From NCBI RefSeq assembly GCF_002906575.1, contig NZ_CP026309.1:496001-560000 (forward strand): a DNA stretch of 64,000 nucleotides, read 5' to 3'. The notes under the pieces were generated by a model. It did not search any database. It was not told where the DNA came from and was given only the letters and a program-made list of their open reading frames with translations. The stretch comes from Salinigranum rubrum (lineage in GTDB: Archaea; Halobacteriota; Halobacteria; Halobacteriales; Haloferacaceae). The translations under genes were made by a program, and so were the position numbers. Shown here in pieces: positions 25,725-35,135 of this stretch (its first letter is position 1; each line of letters opens with the position of its first letter).

Positions 25725-26705
25725 TCAGCGGCTCGCTCCCGTGTGTCCGTCCGCGTGTTCGCTCGTCCCGTTGGCCGGTACGCCGCTTTCGACCCCGCCG
25801 CTCGCGTTCTCGTCTCCGCCGCCGGACTCGATTTCCCGTGCCCGCTGAACGACGAGGTCGTCGTCGACGTGGTCGAGCAGTCGGCGCTGACCGCGCTCTC
25901 GTCGTCGGTCGATCCGGGCGCTCGAGAGGTACATCCCGCGTCGTCGGTCGATGTCGCGCTCGCGGACCGCCTCCCACCGGTCGTCGTCGACGCCGTCCGG
26001 TCGCTTGGCGTCGTACCACTCGCGCCACCGGTCGCGGTCGTCCCACTCGCTGTCGAGCGTGGCCTCCCGACGCAGCCAGTCGTAGTGGGGCGCGACGGCG
26101 TCGGGGACGCCCCGTGTGCGACGGACGTCGCGGACGACGGCGAGGCCGACGCGCGCCCCGCGGCCGGCGGCCACGATGGCCTGTCGGTCGGTCTCCTCGG
26201 ACGGAGAGGCGACGTACAGCCCCTCGAACGGCGTCGTCCCGTCTGACTCGGGATAGGTGCGGTCGAACCGTTCGTTCGTCCCGCCGCCGCTCGTCTCGAA
26301 CATCTCCTCGTCGCCGAGCGGTCGGAGGTACTCGCCGTCGTACCGGGTCGCCGCGACGACGCGGCGGGTCGTGACGCGCCTCCCTTCCTCGGTTTCGACG
26401 ACGAACCCCCTGTCCGAGCGCGACACCGCGTCGACGAGGTCTGAAACGAGTTCGCCGCCGGCTTCCCGGACGTGGTCGTGCATCAGGCCGTACAGCGTCT
26501 CGACGTCGATGCCGGCGGGGAACCCGAGGTAGTTCTCCAGGTGGGCACACCGCTGGATGGACGAGCGTCCCCGGTCGAAGACGACGGTGTCGAGTCCGTA
26601 CCGGGCGGTGAAGACGGCGGTAGAACAGCCCGCCGGGCCACCACCGACGACGACCACGTCGTACTCGGTTTCGGTCCGGACGTCGGACGTGGCCCCGTCT
26701 CTCAT
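25725..26705 (-). CDS. FAD-dependent oxidoreductase of iron operon
   Basis: The 326-residue protein begins with a Rossmann FAD-binding motif VVVVGGGPAGCSTA and continues in the style of the thioredoxin-reductase/FixC superfamily, but shows no CxxC redox pair. An AATRYDGEYLRP stretch and an acidic tail follow. It starts 2 bases after the stop of the copy 4 binding protein and ends next to the permease. A ferri-siderophore reductase or siderophore-modifying role is plausible from context; the actual substrate is unknown. Confidence 0.7.
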   Translation of the reverse strand: MRDGATSDVRTETEYDVVVVGGGPAGCSTAVFTARYGLDTVVFDRGRSSIQRCAHLENYLGFPAGIDVETLYGLMHDHVREAGGELVSDLVDAVSRSDRGFVVETEEGRRVTTRRVVAATRYDGEYLRPLGDEEMFETSGGGTNERFDRTYPESDGTTPFEGLYVASPSEETDRQAIVAAGRGARVGLAVVRDVRRTRGVPDAVAPHYDWLRREATLDSEWDDRDRWREWYDAKRPDGVDDDRWEAVRERDIDRRRGMYLSSARIDRRRERGQRRLLDHVDDDLVVQRAREIESGGGDENASGGVESGVPANGTSEHADGHTGASR

Positions 26706-26707
26706 CC

Positions 26708-27892
26708 TCAGACCTCCCCGGCGACGACGGCCGCGACGCGTTCGCGGTCGAACAGGTCCTCCTCGACGTCGTACAGTTCTCGGGCGAGTCGCTCCGTGCC
26801 GACGAGGTTCGTGATCGGACCCTGGTACAGCGGGCCGGCGCGGTAGACGTCCCCGTTCTGGACGGCGGTGAGTTCGCTCGCGACGCCGTGGTCCTCCATG
26901 TACGCGACGACCGTTTCCTCGAACTCGGCCCGCGTCTTCGCCTCCTGGCCGCGGATGAGCAGCGTCTCGGGGTCGACCTCCAGGAGCGTCTCGTAGTCGA
27001 TGGCGCCGCGGTTGCTGTAGAAGTCCTTGACGTCGGTCGCCGCGAGCGCGTCGTTCACCTTCAGGTCCCGGAGGTGCTTGAAGCTCGTTCCCTCGTCGAT
27101 GACGTACGGGTAGAACTCCTCGGGCTCGTCGCCGCCGGCCCAGACGACCGCCGCCGACGGGCGCTCGCCCTCGGCGGGAACGGCGGACGCGAGGCTGGTC
27201 TGGAACTCCTCGTGGAGCGACGCGAACGCCTCGTATCTGTCCTCCCGCTGGAACACCTGTGCGAGCTTCCCGAACGCCTCGTACAGCGTGTAGTACTCGT
27301 AGTCGTGCCAGGCGTAGCCGCGCGAGAAGATGCTGTTCCCGAAGAACGGCCCGACCTGCTCGGCGATCTCGTCGATGTCCGACTCCGCCCACTGTCCTCG
27401 GTTCAGGAGGAAGTTCGGGTCCGCCACGTGGACGTCGGCGTCGAGTTCGTAGAACTGTTCCTTGCCGACGCCACCCTCACCCCACAGCTCGCGAATCCCG
27501 CTCGCGTCGACGCTCACGCCCGGTATCTCGTCGTAGTACCGCGTGTGGTACCGGCTCGGGAGCCAGACGCCCTTCGGCGGTTCGAGACCCAGCGCGACAC
27601 CCATGTCCGCCCAGCTCCCGTTGTTCGCGACCCACGTCTCGGGAACGGCCTCGAACTCGACGCGGCCGACGGGCGCCATCTCCACCGCGTACGTGGTGTT
27701 CTCGGTCGTGGACTGAGCGGTCGTCGTTGCCGTCGACGTCGCGGTCGCGGTCGCGGTCGACTGCGCGTCCGTCGACGACGTGTTCGTTCCGGTGTCCCCG
27801 CTACAGCCGGCGAGCGCGCCGGTGACGAGCGCCGCACCGGTCGTGAGAAGCGTTCGGCGTGTCGGACGTGGAGGGTTCGAACCGTTCGTCAT
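26708..27892 (-). CDS. Tat lipoprotein, iron-complex substrate-binding protein (copy 4)
   Basis: The 394-residue paralogue has R12 R13, lipobox ALAGC (C30), VEMAPVGRVEFEAVPE at the mature start and DPETLLIRGQEAKT in the second lobe. It heads the operon that continues with FAD oxidoreductase, permease, ATPase and exporter, so it is probably the cognate binding protein of the permease. Copies 1-3 would be accessory receptors. The promoter has a pair of iron boxes. Confidence 0.8.
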   Translation of the reverse strand: MTNGSNPPRPTRRTLLTTGAALVTGALAGCSGDTGTNTSSTDAQSTATATATSTATTTAQSTTENTTYAVEMAPVGRVEFEAVPETWVANNGSWADMGVALGLEPPKGVWLPSRYHTRYYDEIPGVSVDASGIRELWGEGGVGKEQFYELDADVHVADPNFLLNRGQWAESDIDEIAEQVGPFFGNSIFSRGYAWHDYEYYTLYEAFGKLAQVFQREDRYEAFASLHEEFQTSLASAVPAEGERPSAAVVWAGGDEPEEFYPYVIDEGTSFKHLRDLKVNDALAATDVKDFYSNRGAIDYETLLEVDPETLLIRGQEAKTRAEFEETVVAYMEDHGVASELTAVQNGDVYRAGPLYQGPITNLVGTERLARELYDVEEDLFDRERVAAVVAGEV

Positions 27893-27896
27893 GCCT

Positions 27897-27912
27897 TTTT
27901 GGCTCGCCTAAA
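27897..27912. promoter_or_regulatory. Iron box, proximal, copy 4 promoter (degenerate)
   Basis: TTTTGGCTCGCCTAAA differs from the copy 1 box at one position (T for A) and lies directly before ATG 27892. Confidence 0.65.
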
Positions 27913-27932
27913 CGTTGAAACCCCTTTCGGTT

Positions 27933-27948
27933 TTTCGGTGAGCCTAAA
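27933..27948. promoter_or_regulatory. Iron box, distal, copy 4 promoter (degenerate)
   Basis: TTTCGGTGAGCCTAAA keeps the right half site intact and a weak left half. It is again 36 bases from the proximal box, the spacing seen at the copy 1 promoter. Confidence 0.6.
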
Positions 27949-27996
27949 AACCGTGACGTTCGTCCGACGGGTCGGTGTGTCCCGACGCCGTATCGG

Positions 27997-28368
27997 TTAG
28001 CCGTGGGTGGCCTCGACGCGCTCGACGAGCGTCGTCAGCCGGTCGTCGTCTTCGAGCGTCTCACACAGCGCGTCGCCCCCCATCGGGAGGACGTACGCGG
28101 GGCGGCCCTTCCCGACCGCGGAGGTGTCGCCGACGTCGCCCCGTTCGACGAGGCCGGCGTCCTCGAGTTCGTTGAGCGCGCGGGCGACGTCGGCCTCCGA
28201 GAGACTCCCGACGACGTCGCCGTCGACGTCCGCGAGGTTGTCGATACAGACGCTCACGATCTCGCCCGCGTGTGCGGGCACCTCGTCGCGGCCACCCAGT
28301 TCGGCGACCCCGAGCAGGACCACGCGGTGTGTGAGCGTCGTTGCCTCCACGTCGGTGAGTTCGCTCAT
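27997..28368 (-). CDS. Haloarchaeal winged-helix regulator-like protein
   Basis: The 123-residue protein starts MSELTDVEATTLTHRVVLLG, has a winged-helix-like arrangement with the recognition region SEADVARALNELEDAGLVERGD, and ends with a short helix. It points in the same direction as the iron operon but lies upstream of the iron boxes. I chose ATG 28368 over one 27 bases earlier because it fits the domain start. A regulatory role for the iron cluster is possible; it is not of the DtxR type. Confidence 0.6.
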   Translation of the reverse strand: MSELTDVEATTLTHRVVLLGVAELGGRDEVPAHAGEIVSVCIDNLADVDGDVVGSLSEADVARALNELEDAGLVERGDVGDTSAVGKGRPAYVLPMGGDALCETLEDDDRLTTLVERVEATHG

Positions 28369-28737
28369 AGCCCCTACGTTACCCAGACGTGACAAAACGG
28401 TTGTGGGTTCTCCGTTTCGCGTTCGACGCGTGGCCGTACCGAGCGATGGGATGTGTGTAAAGGGGCGGCCATCGAGTGAGAATCAGACCGCGACCGCGTC
28501 GCGTCTCGCGCGGCCGTGGAATCCGGCCGTCTCGCGGATGAGGACGCACCGAACTGCCGCTCCGTACACACACTCTCATAGCTCGGTCTCGGGCGAACGC
28601 TCAAATACGAACAGGATGCCACTCCGCGGCGTGACCTGACCGCCAGCACACGGTGGGACGCGGCCGTCCGGCACGACGCCGTGTGGCGCGAGCGTGCCGG
28701 CTGTTCGCCCCTTTCGGTCCTTCCCGGGTTTCTGCTG
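28369..28737. other. Intergenic region, no gene seen
   Basis: About 370 bases of high-GC sequence without a credible gene on either strand. It must contain the promoter of the winged-helix gene. Confidence 0.5.
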
Positions 28738-30234
28738 TCAGCGGTTCGCGTCGCGTGTCGCCTCGGCCAGCCAGCCGGCGGCAGCGTCGGTCAACTGCTC
28801 CTCCCGGACGCGCCACGCCCAGTTGCCCGCCGTCGTCCCGGGAACGTTGAACCGCGCCTCGTTCCCGCGTCCGAGCACGTCCTGTATCTGCGCCAGCGCG
28901 AGGTTCGCCTCCGAACCCCACACCGCCTCGATACACGTCTCGTGGACCGTCTCGGCAGCGACGGGCCCATCGAAGTACGCCTCGAAGCACGCCCGCTGCT
29001 CGTCGGACAGCGACTCGTACGCTCCACGGGCGGTCTCGGAGTCGTGCGTCGAGGTGTAGGCGACGGTGTCCGCCGTGTACCGGTGCGGCTTGTGCGGGTG
29101 GTCCTCCTCGCACCAGTCGACGAACGGGAGGAGCTTCAGCGACGCCAGTCCGTACCGGGTTCGAAGGTCGTCGACCGCGTCGGTCGGGTGGCCGATGTCC
29201 TCGGCGAACGCGCGCGCCGAGAGGTCGCCGAACTCGCGGCTGAGCGCATCGAAGAACGCCTCGCTCGGCACGTCGCGCCACTCGCCCACGTTCGGGTCCG
29301 ACTCGTCGGCGGGAATCGCCCAGTACCGCTCTAATCCCCGGAAGTGGTCGATTCGGACGATGTCACACTGCGCGAACAGCCGTTCGAGTCGCGAGCGCCA
29401 CCACGCGAACCCCGTCCGCTCTAGCGCTTCCCAGTCGAACAACGGCATCCCCCACCGCTGAGCCGAGAACACCTCGTCGGGCGCGTCGGGGACCCCGGCG
29501 ACCGCCGTCGGCTGTCCCTCCTCGTCGAGTTGGAACACGTCCCGGTTGGCCCACACGTCCGCGCTGTCTCCCGCGACGTAGATGGGAACGTCGCCGACGA
29601 GAGACACGTCGTGCTGGGTTGCGTAGGATCGGAGCGCCGACCACTGCTGGTCGAAACAGAACTGACAGAACTCGCGGAAGGCGATTTCGCCGGACAGTCG
29701 TCCGCGGGCCGCCCCGAGCGCGTCCGGATCGCGGTCCCGCTCGCCCCGTGGCCACTCGGTCCATGCAGCGCTGTCGTGGTCGCGTTTGAGCGCCCGGAAC
29801 AGTGCGTAGTCGTCCAGCCAGTCGTTCGACTCGCGGAAGGTCGTGAACGCCTTCCGTTCCACGGCCGTCGCCCGCTCCTCGAAGCCGTCGTGGGCACGAC
29901 GGAGGTGCGTCTCGACGTGGTCCGTGACCCGTTCGTACTCGACGCATTCGTCGTCGAACGGTTCTCCTTCTACCCTCTCGAGCCACCCCCGCTCGCGGAG
30001 GTCAGCGAGGTCGACGAACAGCGGGTTACCCGCGACGGCCGACAGCGCCGAGTACGGCGAGTTGCCGTAGTCGACGGTCGTGGGCCCGATGGGACAGAAC
30101 TGCCACAGCGACTGGTCGGCGCGAGCGAGGAAGTCGACGAACCGTCTCGCGGGCGCCCCGAGGCTCCCGATGCCCTGCGGTCCCGGAAGCGAGGCGACGT
30201 GACAGAAGACGCCGCTCTGACGGTCGAGTGTCAT
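28738..30234 (-). CDS. malQ: 4-alpha-glucanotransferase (amylomaltase), GH77
   Basis: The 498-residue protein begins MTLDRQSGVFCHVASLPGPQG and has the GH77 landmarks GNSPYSALSAVAGNP, VGDVPIYVAGDSADVW, VRIDHFRGLERYW (nucleophile Asp) and YTSTHDSETARG. It disproportionates maltodextrins in the cytoplasm. Length matches the family. A second ATG 27 bases upstream adds only weak sequence. It is a single gene, followed leftward by a spacer. Confidence 0.9.
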   Translation of the reverse strand: MTLDRQSGVFCHVASLPGPQGIGSLGAPARRFVDFLARADQSLWQFCPIGPTTVDYGNSPYSALSAVAGNPLFVDLADLRERGWLERVEGEPFDDECVEYERVTDHVETHLRRAHDGFEERATAVERKAFTTFRESNDWLDDYALFRALKRDHDSAAWTEWPRGERDRDPDALGAARGRLSGEIAFREFCQFCFDQQWSALRSYATQHDVSLVGDVPIYVAGDSADVWANRDVFQLDEEGQPTAVAGVPDAPDEVFSAQRWGMPLFDWEALERTGFAWWRSRLERLFAQCDIVRIDHFRGLERYWAIPADESDPNVGEWRDVPSEAFFDALSREFGDLSARAFAEDIGHPTDAVDDLRTRYGLASLKLLPFVDWCEEDHPHKPHRYTADTVAYTSTHDSETARGAYESLSDEQRACFEAYFDGPVAAETVHETCIEAVWGSEANLALAQIQDVLGRGNEARFNVPGTTAGNWAWRVREEQLTDAAAGWLAEATRDANR

Positions 30235-30290
30235 GACCGATGTGAGTGCGGCGGGGACCAAGAACTCGTGGGTCGGAACCCCTCGTCCGT

Positions 30291-30992
30291 TCAGGCCTCG
30301 CCGTACACCGGCACCGCCGCCCCGCTCGTTACCCCCGAGGCGTCGCTACAGAGGAAGCAGATGACTTCGGCGATTTCCTGTGGCGTCGGCCACGAGTCGT
30401 GGTCGGCGTCGGGCATCATCTCGCGGTTCGCCGGCGTGTCGATGACGCTCGGCATGATCGCGTTCGCACGGACCTCACCACGATTCTCCTCGGCGATGCT
30501 CTCGGTGATGAGGCGGACGCCCGCCTTCGACGCGCGGTAGACGCTGTCGCCCTCTCCTCCTTCGAGCGACGACCGCGCGGAGACGGAGACGACCGCGCCC
30601 GCTGCCGACTCTCGCAGGTGCGGGAGCGCGTGCTTCGACGCGAGGAACATCGTCTTGAGGTTGACGTCGAAGAGGAAGTCGAACGTCTCGACGTCGGTCT
30701 CGTCGACCGGCGTCCCGCCCTGCCAGGTCCCGGCGATGTTGACGAGCGCGTCGACGCCGCCGTGGGTTTCGACGACCGCCTCGACCGTTTCGGCGACGTC
30801 GTCCTCGTCGGTGAAGTCCCCCTGGTAGTACGTCACCCCGTCGGGCAGGTCGACGTCGTCGGGGTCTACGATGTCCGCGGCGGCGACGGTCGCTCCGCCG
30901 TCGACGAACGCCTCGACGACGCCGCCACCGAGCGCCCCGCCCGCGCCGGTCACCAGTACTGCCTGCCCCTCGAAGTCATACGTGACTGACAT
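30291..30992 (-). CDS. Short-chain dehydrogenase/reductase (3-oxoacyl-ACP-reductase-like)
   Basis: The 233-residue protein has the classical SDR motifs TGAGGALG (cofactor, residues about 16-23), NIAG, catalytic Ser in SVSARSS, and YRASK. Asp in AAADIVD after the second strand suggests NAD preference. It ends with VTSGAAVPVYGEA, typical for the family. The specific substrate is unknown. The neighbouring MaoC fusion protein suggests acyl-CoA or hydroxyacyl chemistry. Confidence 0.85.
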   Translation of the reverse strand: MSVTYDFEGQAVLVTGAGGALGGGVVEAFVDGGATVAAADIVDPDDVDLPDGVTYYQGDFTDEDDVAETVEAVVETHGGVDALVNIAGTWQGGTPVDETDVETFDFLFDVNLKTMFLASKHALPHLRESAAGAVVSVSARSSLEGGEGDSVYRASKAGVRLITESIAEENRGEVRANAIMPSVIDTPANREMMPDADHDSWPTPQEIAEVICFLCSDASGVTSGAAVPVYGEA

Positions 30993-31050
30993 ACATCCAG
31001 GAGAGGGAGGGGACGGGATAAATGGTTGGGCCGTGTGCGACCGGACCCTG

Positions 31051-31947
31051 TCACTCCCGCTCGGTCTCGTCGCTCCCGTCGACCAGCACGACGGCTTCGC
31101 CCTCGACGACGGGTTCGCCGTCGTCCCCGTTCACGACCGTCCGGAGGCGGAACCGGCCGCCGCCGAGCGCGTCGACGACTTCACAGACGGCAGTCACGCG
31201 CTCGCCGACCTCCACGGGACCGACGAACCGGACGCTCTGTGAGAGATAGATGACGAGGCCGGGGAGACGAGCGAGCGCCGCGCTCACGACGCCGAGCGTG
31301 AGGACGCCGTGGGCGATACGGGTGCCGAACCGCGTCGTTCCCGCGTAGTCGTCGTCGAGGTGCAGCGGGTTCTCGTCGCCCGATGCGCGGGCGAAGGCCC
31401 GGACGTCACCGTCGTCGAGTCGCTTCGAGAACCGAACGACGTCGCCGACGTCGATGCCGGGCGTGGCGCGGTCCTCGTACGCGTACTCCCCGCTGCTCCG
31501 CGTCGTCACGTCCGACAGCGACAGCCCCGGCAGGTAGTACGACAGTTCGCGCACGGAGACGACGCCGACCAGCGCGCCGTCGTCGAGGACGGGTGCCTGG
31601 TCGATGCCCTGTTCGCGGAGCGCTTTCGCGGCCGTCTCGATGCCGTCATCGGCGTCCACAGTGACGACCGGCGCGGACAGGCAGTCGGCAACCGTCGTCC
31701 CCTCCAGCGATCGGCCGGCGACGACCAGCGCGAGGACGTCCGAGTCCGTGACGATACCGACCGGCGTCCCCGCCTCGTCGACGACGAGAACCGAGCCGAC
31801 GTCGGCCTCGTGGAGACGGCGGACCACCGTCCGCGCCGACGCCGACGGTGTGACGGTTTCGACGTCCCGCCGCATCACTTCGCGCACGGTGACGTCGAAC
31901 AGGGTCGGCCGTCCGGTCCCCGCGGGGTCGTCAGCGTCTGACGGCAT
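31051..31947 (-). CDS. CBS-pair/MaoC-like hydratase fusion protein
   Basis: The protein (about 298 residues) joins two CBS domains (about 20-140; EVMRRDVETVTPSAS and GIDQAPVLDDGALVG) to a MaoC-like hot-dog domain. The hot-dog domain contains ASGDENPLHLDDDYA and IAHGVLTLG, the R-specific enoyl-CoA hydratase signature. CBS pairs bind adenosine nucleotides, so the hydratase may be allosterically controlled. The fusion is unusual. It lies 58 bases before an SDR in the same direction, a pair that could act on (R)-3-hydroxyacyl-CoA in polyhydroxyalkanoate or lipid metabolism. Confidence 0.8.
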   Translation of the reverse strand: MPSDADDPAGTGRPTLFDVTVREVMRRDVETVTPSASARTVVRRLHEADVGSVLVVDEAGTPVGIVTDSDVLALVVAGRSLEGTTVADCLSAPVVTVDADDGIETAAKALREQGIDQAPVLDDGALVGVVSVRELSYYLPGLSLSDVTTRSSGEYAYEDRATPGIDVGDVVRFSKRLDDGDVRAFARASGDENPLHLDDDYAGTTRFGTRIAHGVLTLGVVSAALARLPGLVIYLSQSVRFVGPVEVGERVTAVCEVVDALGGGRFRLRTVVNGDDGEPVVEGEAVVLVDGSDETERE

Positions 31948-32134
31948 GACTCTCTCTTCCACACGGGCTCACTTAATCCGTTTCGCCGTGCGGGCGCTGC
32001 CTCCCTGCCTCCCTCGACCCCCGTCGCGCCCGTGTGCGCTGGTACTCCGTCACGTGCTCCCGTCCGGGATTCGGTCCGTCGATAGAAAAGTACATCAACG
32101 ACCATGAGTAACATCCGACCCGAGGAATCTACAC

Positions 32135-32386
32135 ATGACTGACACGAACGACTGCGACACCGACGCCGTGGGGAAAGGTCGGGACGCAGCCCCGTTCGGT
32201 CTCGATCTCGGGCCCGAACCCGACGCGGACGCCGAGACACACGTCTGTGGGCACCTCGAAGAGTACGACGACGCCCCGGACGAGTACACTATCTTCCCGC
32301 GGGTCGCCTCCGAGGAACTCCCGCGGACGACGGCATGGCTGACCGCACAGGAAGGGTCGTACCTCTCACTCGACGAGTACCGGTGA
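32135..32386 (+). CDS. Small acidic haloarchaeal protein (DUF7511-like)
   Basis: The 83-residue protein has an acidic N-terminus and a conserved end DAPDEYTIFPRVASEELPRTT...WLTAQEGSYLSLDEYR that I recall from many haloarchaeal genomes. No catalytic motif is seen. It is convergent with nikR, with 7 bases between the stops. Confidence 0.65.
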   Translation: MTDTNDCDTDAVGKGRDAAPFGLDLGPEPDADAETHVCGHLEEYDDAPDEYTIFPRVASEELPRTTAWLTAQEGSYLSLDEYR

Positions 32387-32393
32387 GCCGCGC

Positions 32394-32831
32394 TCAGTGG
32401 TCGTGGTCAGGGTCGGGAACCGAGACGAACTCGTCGACGGGCATCACCGAGTAGTCGACGCTTAGGGTGTCCTTCGTCGCCCGGATACGGCCGACGAACG
32501 TCGAGATCTCGTCCAACCGCCCTTCGAGGACGAACAGTTCCATACAGAAGTGGCCACCGACGTGGCTGTGGATGTTCGAGGCGACCAGTCCCTCGTACTC
32601 GTGGCGGATGTGCATCATCCGCTCTTCGACGCTCGTCGTCTCGTAGTCGAAGATGACCGTCACGACGGCCATCAGTTCGCGGTCCTCGAGTCGTCGGTCC
32701 TCGAACTCGCCGAGCAGGTTCCGTGACGCCTCGCGGATGACCTCGCTCCGCCCGGTGTAGCCGTGTTCGTCGGCGAAGCTGTCGATTCGTTCGAGTAGCT
32801 CCTCGGGCATCGAGACGCTGACAACGGTCAT
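32394..32831 (-). CDS. nikR: NikR-type nickel-responsive regulator
   Basis: The 145-residue protein has an N-terminal ribbon-helix-helix domain ([18 protein letters not shown]) and a C-terminal ACT-like domain. Nickel ligands H77, H88, H90 and C96 match the E. coli NikR set (H76, H87, H89, C95). It represses nickel uptake genes when nickel is bound. No nickel transporter lies nearby, so its targets are elsewhere or include autoregulation. Confidence 0.9.
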   Translation of the reverse strand: MTVVSVSMPEELLERIDSFADEHGYTGRSEVIREASRNLLGEFEDRRLEDRELMAVVTVIFDYETTSVEERMMHIRHEYEGLVASNIHSHVGGHFCMELFVLEGRLDEISTFVGRIRATKDTLSVDYSVMPVDEFVSVPDPDHDH

Positions 32832-33059
32832 GTATTAAACCAGTCCCTTGTGAATATTAAGGATTAGCATTCTATCGACCGTTCCCCGCCCGTCGTGCCG
32901 CGGTTCGACCGTCTCCATCCACAGGAACTAACCGCTCGTCCGACCATCCACGGCTATGACTCTCCTCGGACCACACGACCGCTCGTCGGAGTTCACTCGG
33001 CCCCCCGCGACGCTCCGGCGCCACCGACCGCTCCGACCACCTGATCGGGTGATCTGCCG

Positions 33060-34618
33060 ATGACGGGCGTCGTCCCCGCGGCGATGGCCGGTCTGTTGAC
33101 GATGACCTCGCTGACACGGGCGGCGAGCCTGATCACACGAGCGGCGTTCCCCGCACAGACGGCGAACGACAGCGTCATCACCCCTCTCACGGTCGTCCTC
33201 GGTGCCGTCGTCATCGTCGTCCTGCTCGGCGTGAGCGCCTTCTTCTCCGGGAGCGAAATCGCCATCTTCTCGCTGGAGCGCCACCAGCTCTCGGCTCTCT
33301 TAGAGACCGACGAGGACGTCGACCCGCGCGCCGTGGTGCTCCAGCGCCTCCGCGAGGACCCCCACCGCCTTCTCGTCACTATCCTCGTCGGGAACAACAT
33401 GGTGAACATCGCGATGGCGAGCATCGCCTCCGTCCTCCTGGCGGCGACGCTCTCACCCGAGTTAGCCATCGTCGCGACGACGCTCGGCATGAGCGCGCTC
33501 GTCCTCCTCTTCGGCGAGATAACGCCCAAATCGTACGGTGTCGCCAACGCCGAACGCCTCGCGCTGCGGGTGGCTGGTCCCATCCGAATCGTCGAGCGCG
33601 TGCTCTTCCCGCTCGTCTTCTGCTTCGAGGTCGCCTCCCGCGGTCTCAATCGACTCACCGGAGGGGGAAACGACATCGAACGCCCCTACGTCACCCGCGA
33701 GGAGATCGAGGCGCTCCTCAAGACCGGCGAACGCGTCGGCGCCATCGACGAGGCCGAACACGAGATGGTCGAGGGCGTCTTCGAACTCAGTTCGACCACG
33801 GCACGGGAGGTGATGGTCCCGCGCGTCAACCTCATCGCGGTCGACGTCGAGACCCCCTCGACGAGGTCATCGAAGTGTGTGCGACGAACCGGCTCACCCG
33901 CGTCCCCGTCTACCAGGGCACGCTCGACCACGTCGTCGGCATCGCCGACATCCGCGACGTCGAACGCGCCATCCGCGAGGGGAAGACGCTCGACGACGTC
34001 CTCCTCCCCAGCCTTCAGGTCCCCGAGGGGAGAGAGATCGACGACCTCCTCGCCGAGATGCAAGCCGAGCGCGTCACGATGGTCATCGTCCGCGACGAGT
34101 TCGGCGAGACCGAGGGCATCCTCACCGTCGAGGACATCCTCGAAGAGATCGTCGGCGAGATATTCGAGGTCGGCGAGGAACGGTTCATCCGTCCCACGAC
34201 CGACGGCCTCGTGGTCAAAGGCGAGGTGACTGTGGGGGAGGTGAACGACGCGCTCGGCGTCGACCTCACCACCGAAGGGGAGTTCGAGACCGTCGCCGGC
34301 CTCATCAACGCCGAACTCGGTCGCATCGGCGACGTGGGCGACCGCGTCGTCGTCGCCGACGTCGCCCTCGACGTCGAGCGCGTCGACGGCCACCGCATCC
34401 GACGGGTTCGCGTCCGTCCGATGGTCGGGGAGTCGTCCGAGGGCGAAGCGGAGGCGATGGCTGTCGACGAGGACGCACCCGGAGAGCCCGACCACGGCTC
34501 GGGCTCGGGAGCCGACGACGACCACAGTTCGAGAGCTGACGACGACGGTGACGACGCTCACGTGGACTCCACCACGGACGTGGACGCGGAGACGGACCCC
34601 GAGTCCGACGAGCGCTAA
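33060..34618 (+). CDS. CNNM/CorC-type DUF21-CBS membrane protein, frameshifted
   Basis: The N-terminal half has the DUF21 membrane domain (SAFFSGSEIAIFSLERHQL, VGNNMVNIAMASI, FGEITPKSYG). The frame breaks after VDVETP. Adding one C to the C5 run at 33853-33857 continues into LDEVIEVCATNRLTRVPVY and a CBS pair, then the CorC_HlyC domain (TTDGLVVKGEVTVGEVND) and a long acidic tail. The corrected protein is about 519 residues. Family members are implicated in magnesium or cobalt homeostasis. The break is most likely a sequencing error because both halves are intact. Confidence 0.85.
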
Positions 34619-34682
34619 CGACACGCGGGTCGGGGCCCGGGCTGCCACAACCCGTTTGACGGTTCGGTCCTTCGCTCACCTC

Positions 34683-35135
34683 GTGTCGCTCGAAATCGAG
34701 TCGCTCGCCGCCCACTCGGAGCGCGTGATGCGGTGGCTGGAGATGGGTGCCGCGTACTTCCTCGTGGCGCTCTTCGCCATCGGCGTCTTCGACCTGGGAC
34801 TGTCGCTGTACGAACTGCTCGTCTCGGGACGATTCACCGACCCCAACGCCGTCATCGACCTCATCGACACCGTCCTCCTCTTGCTCATCATCGTCGAGGT
34901 GTTCCAGACGGTCGTCGCGTTCAGCCGGAACGAACCGGTGATTCGGATCGTCATCAACGCCGCGCTCATCGCCATCGCGCGGAAGGTCATCAGCTACCGC
35001 CCCGACGAGTACGCCTCCGTCGACGACGCGTTCGTCGCGGCGGGGTCGTTCGCGCTCCTGCTCGCCGTCCTCATCGCGGCGTTCCTCGTCGTCCGCCGCG
35101 TCGACCTCGACCCCCTCGAACCCGAGGTCGATTGA
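34683..35135 (+). CDS. PsiE-like small membrane protein
   Basis: The 150-residue protein has four hydrophobic segments and the PsiE-family pattern (LIDTVLLLLIIVEVFQTVVAF, NAALIAIARKVI). The chosen GTG at 34683 begins with VSLEIESLAAHSERVMRW; upstream codons are Arg/Thr-rich and unlikely. PsiE proteins are linked to phosphate starvation in bacteria, but the function is unclear. It follows the CNNM-type gene after 64 bases. Confidence 0.7.
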   Translation: MSLEIESLAAHSERVMRWLEMGAAYFLVALFAIGVFDLGLSLYELLVSGRFTDPNAVIDLIDTVLLLLIIVEVFQTVVAFSRNEPVIRIVINAALIAIARKVISYRPDEYASVDDAFVAAGSFALLLAVLIAAFLVVRRVDLDPLEPEVD

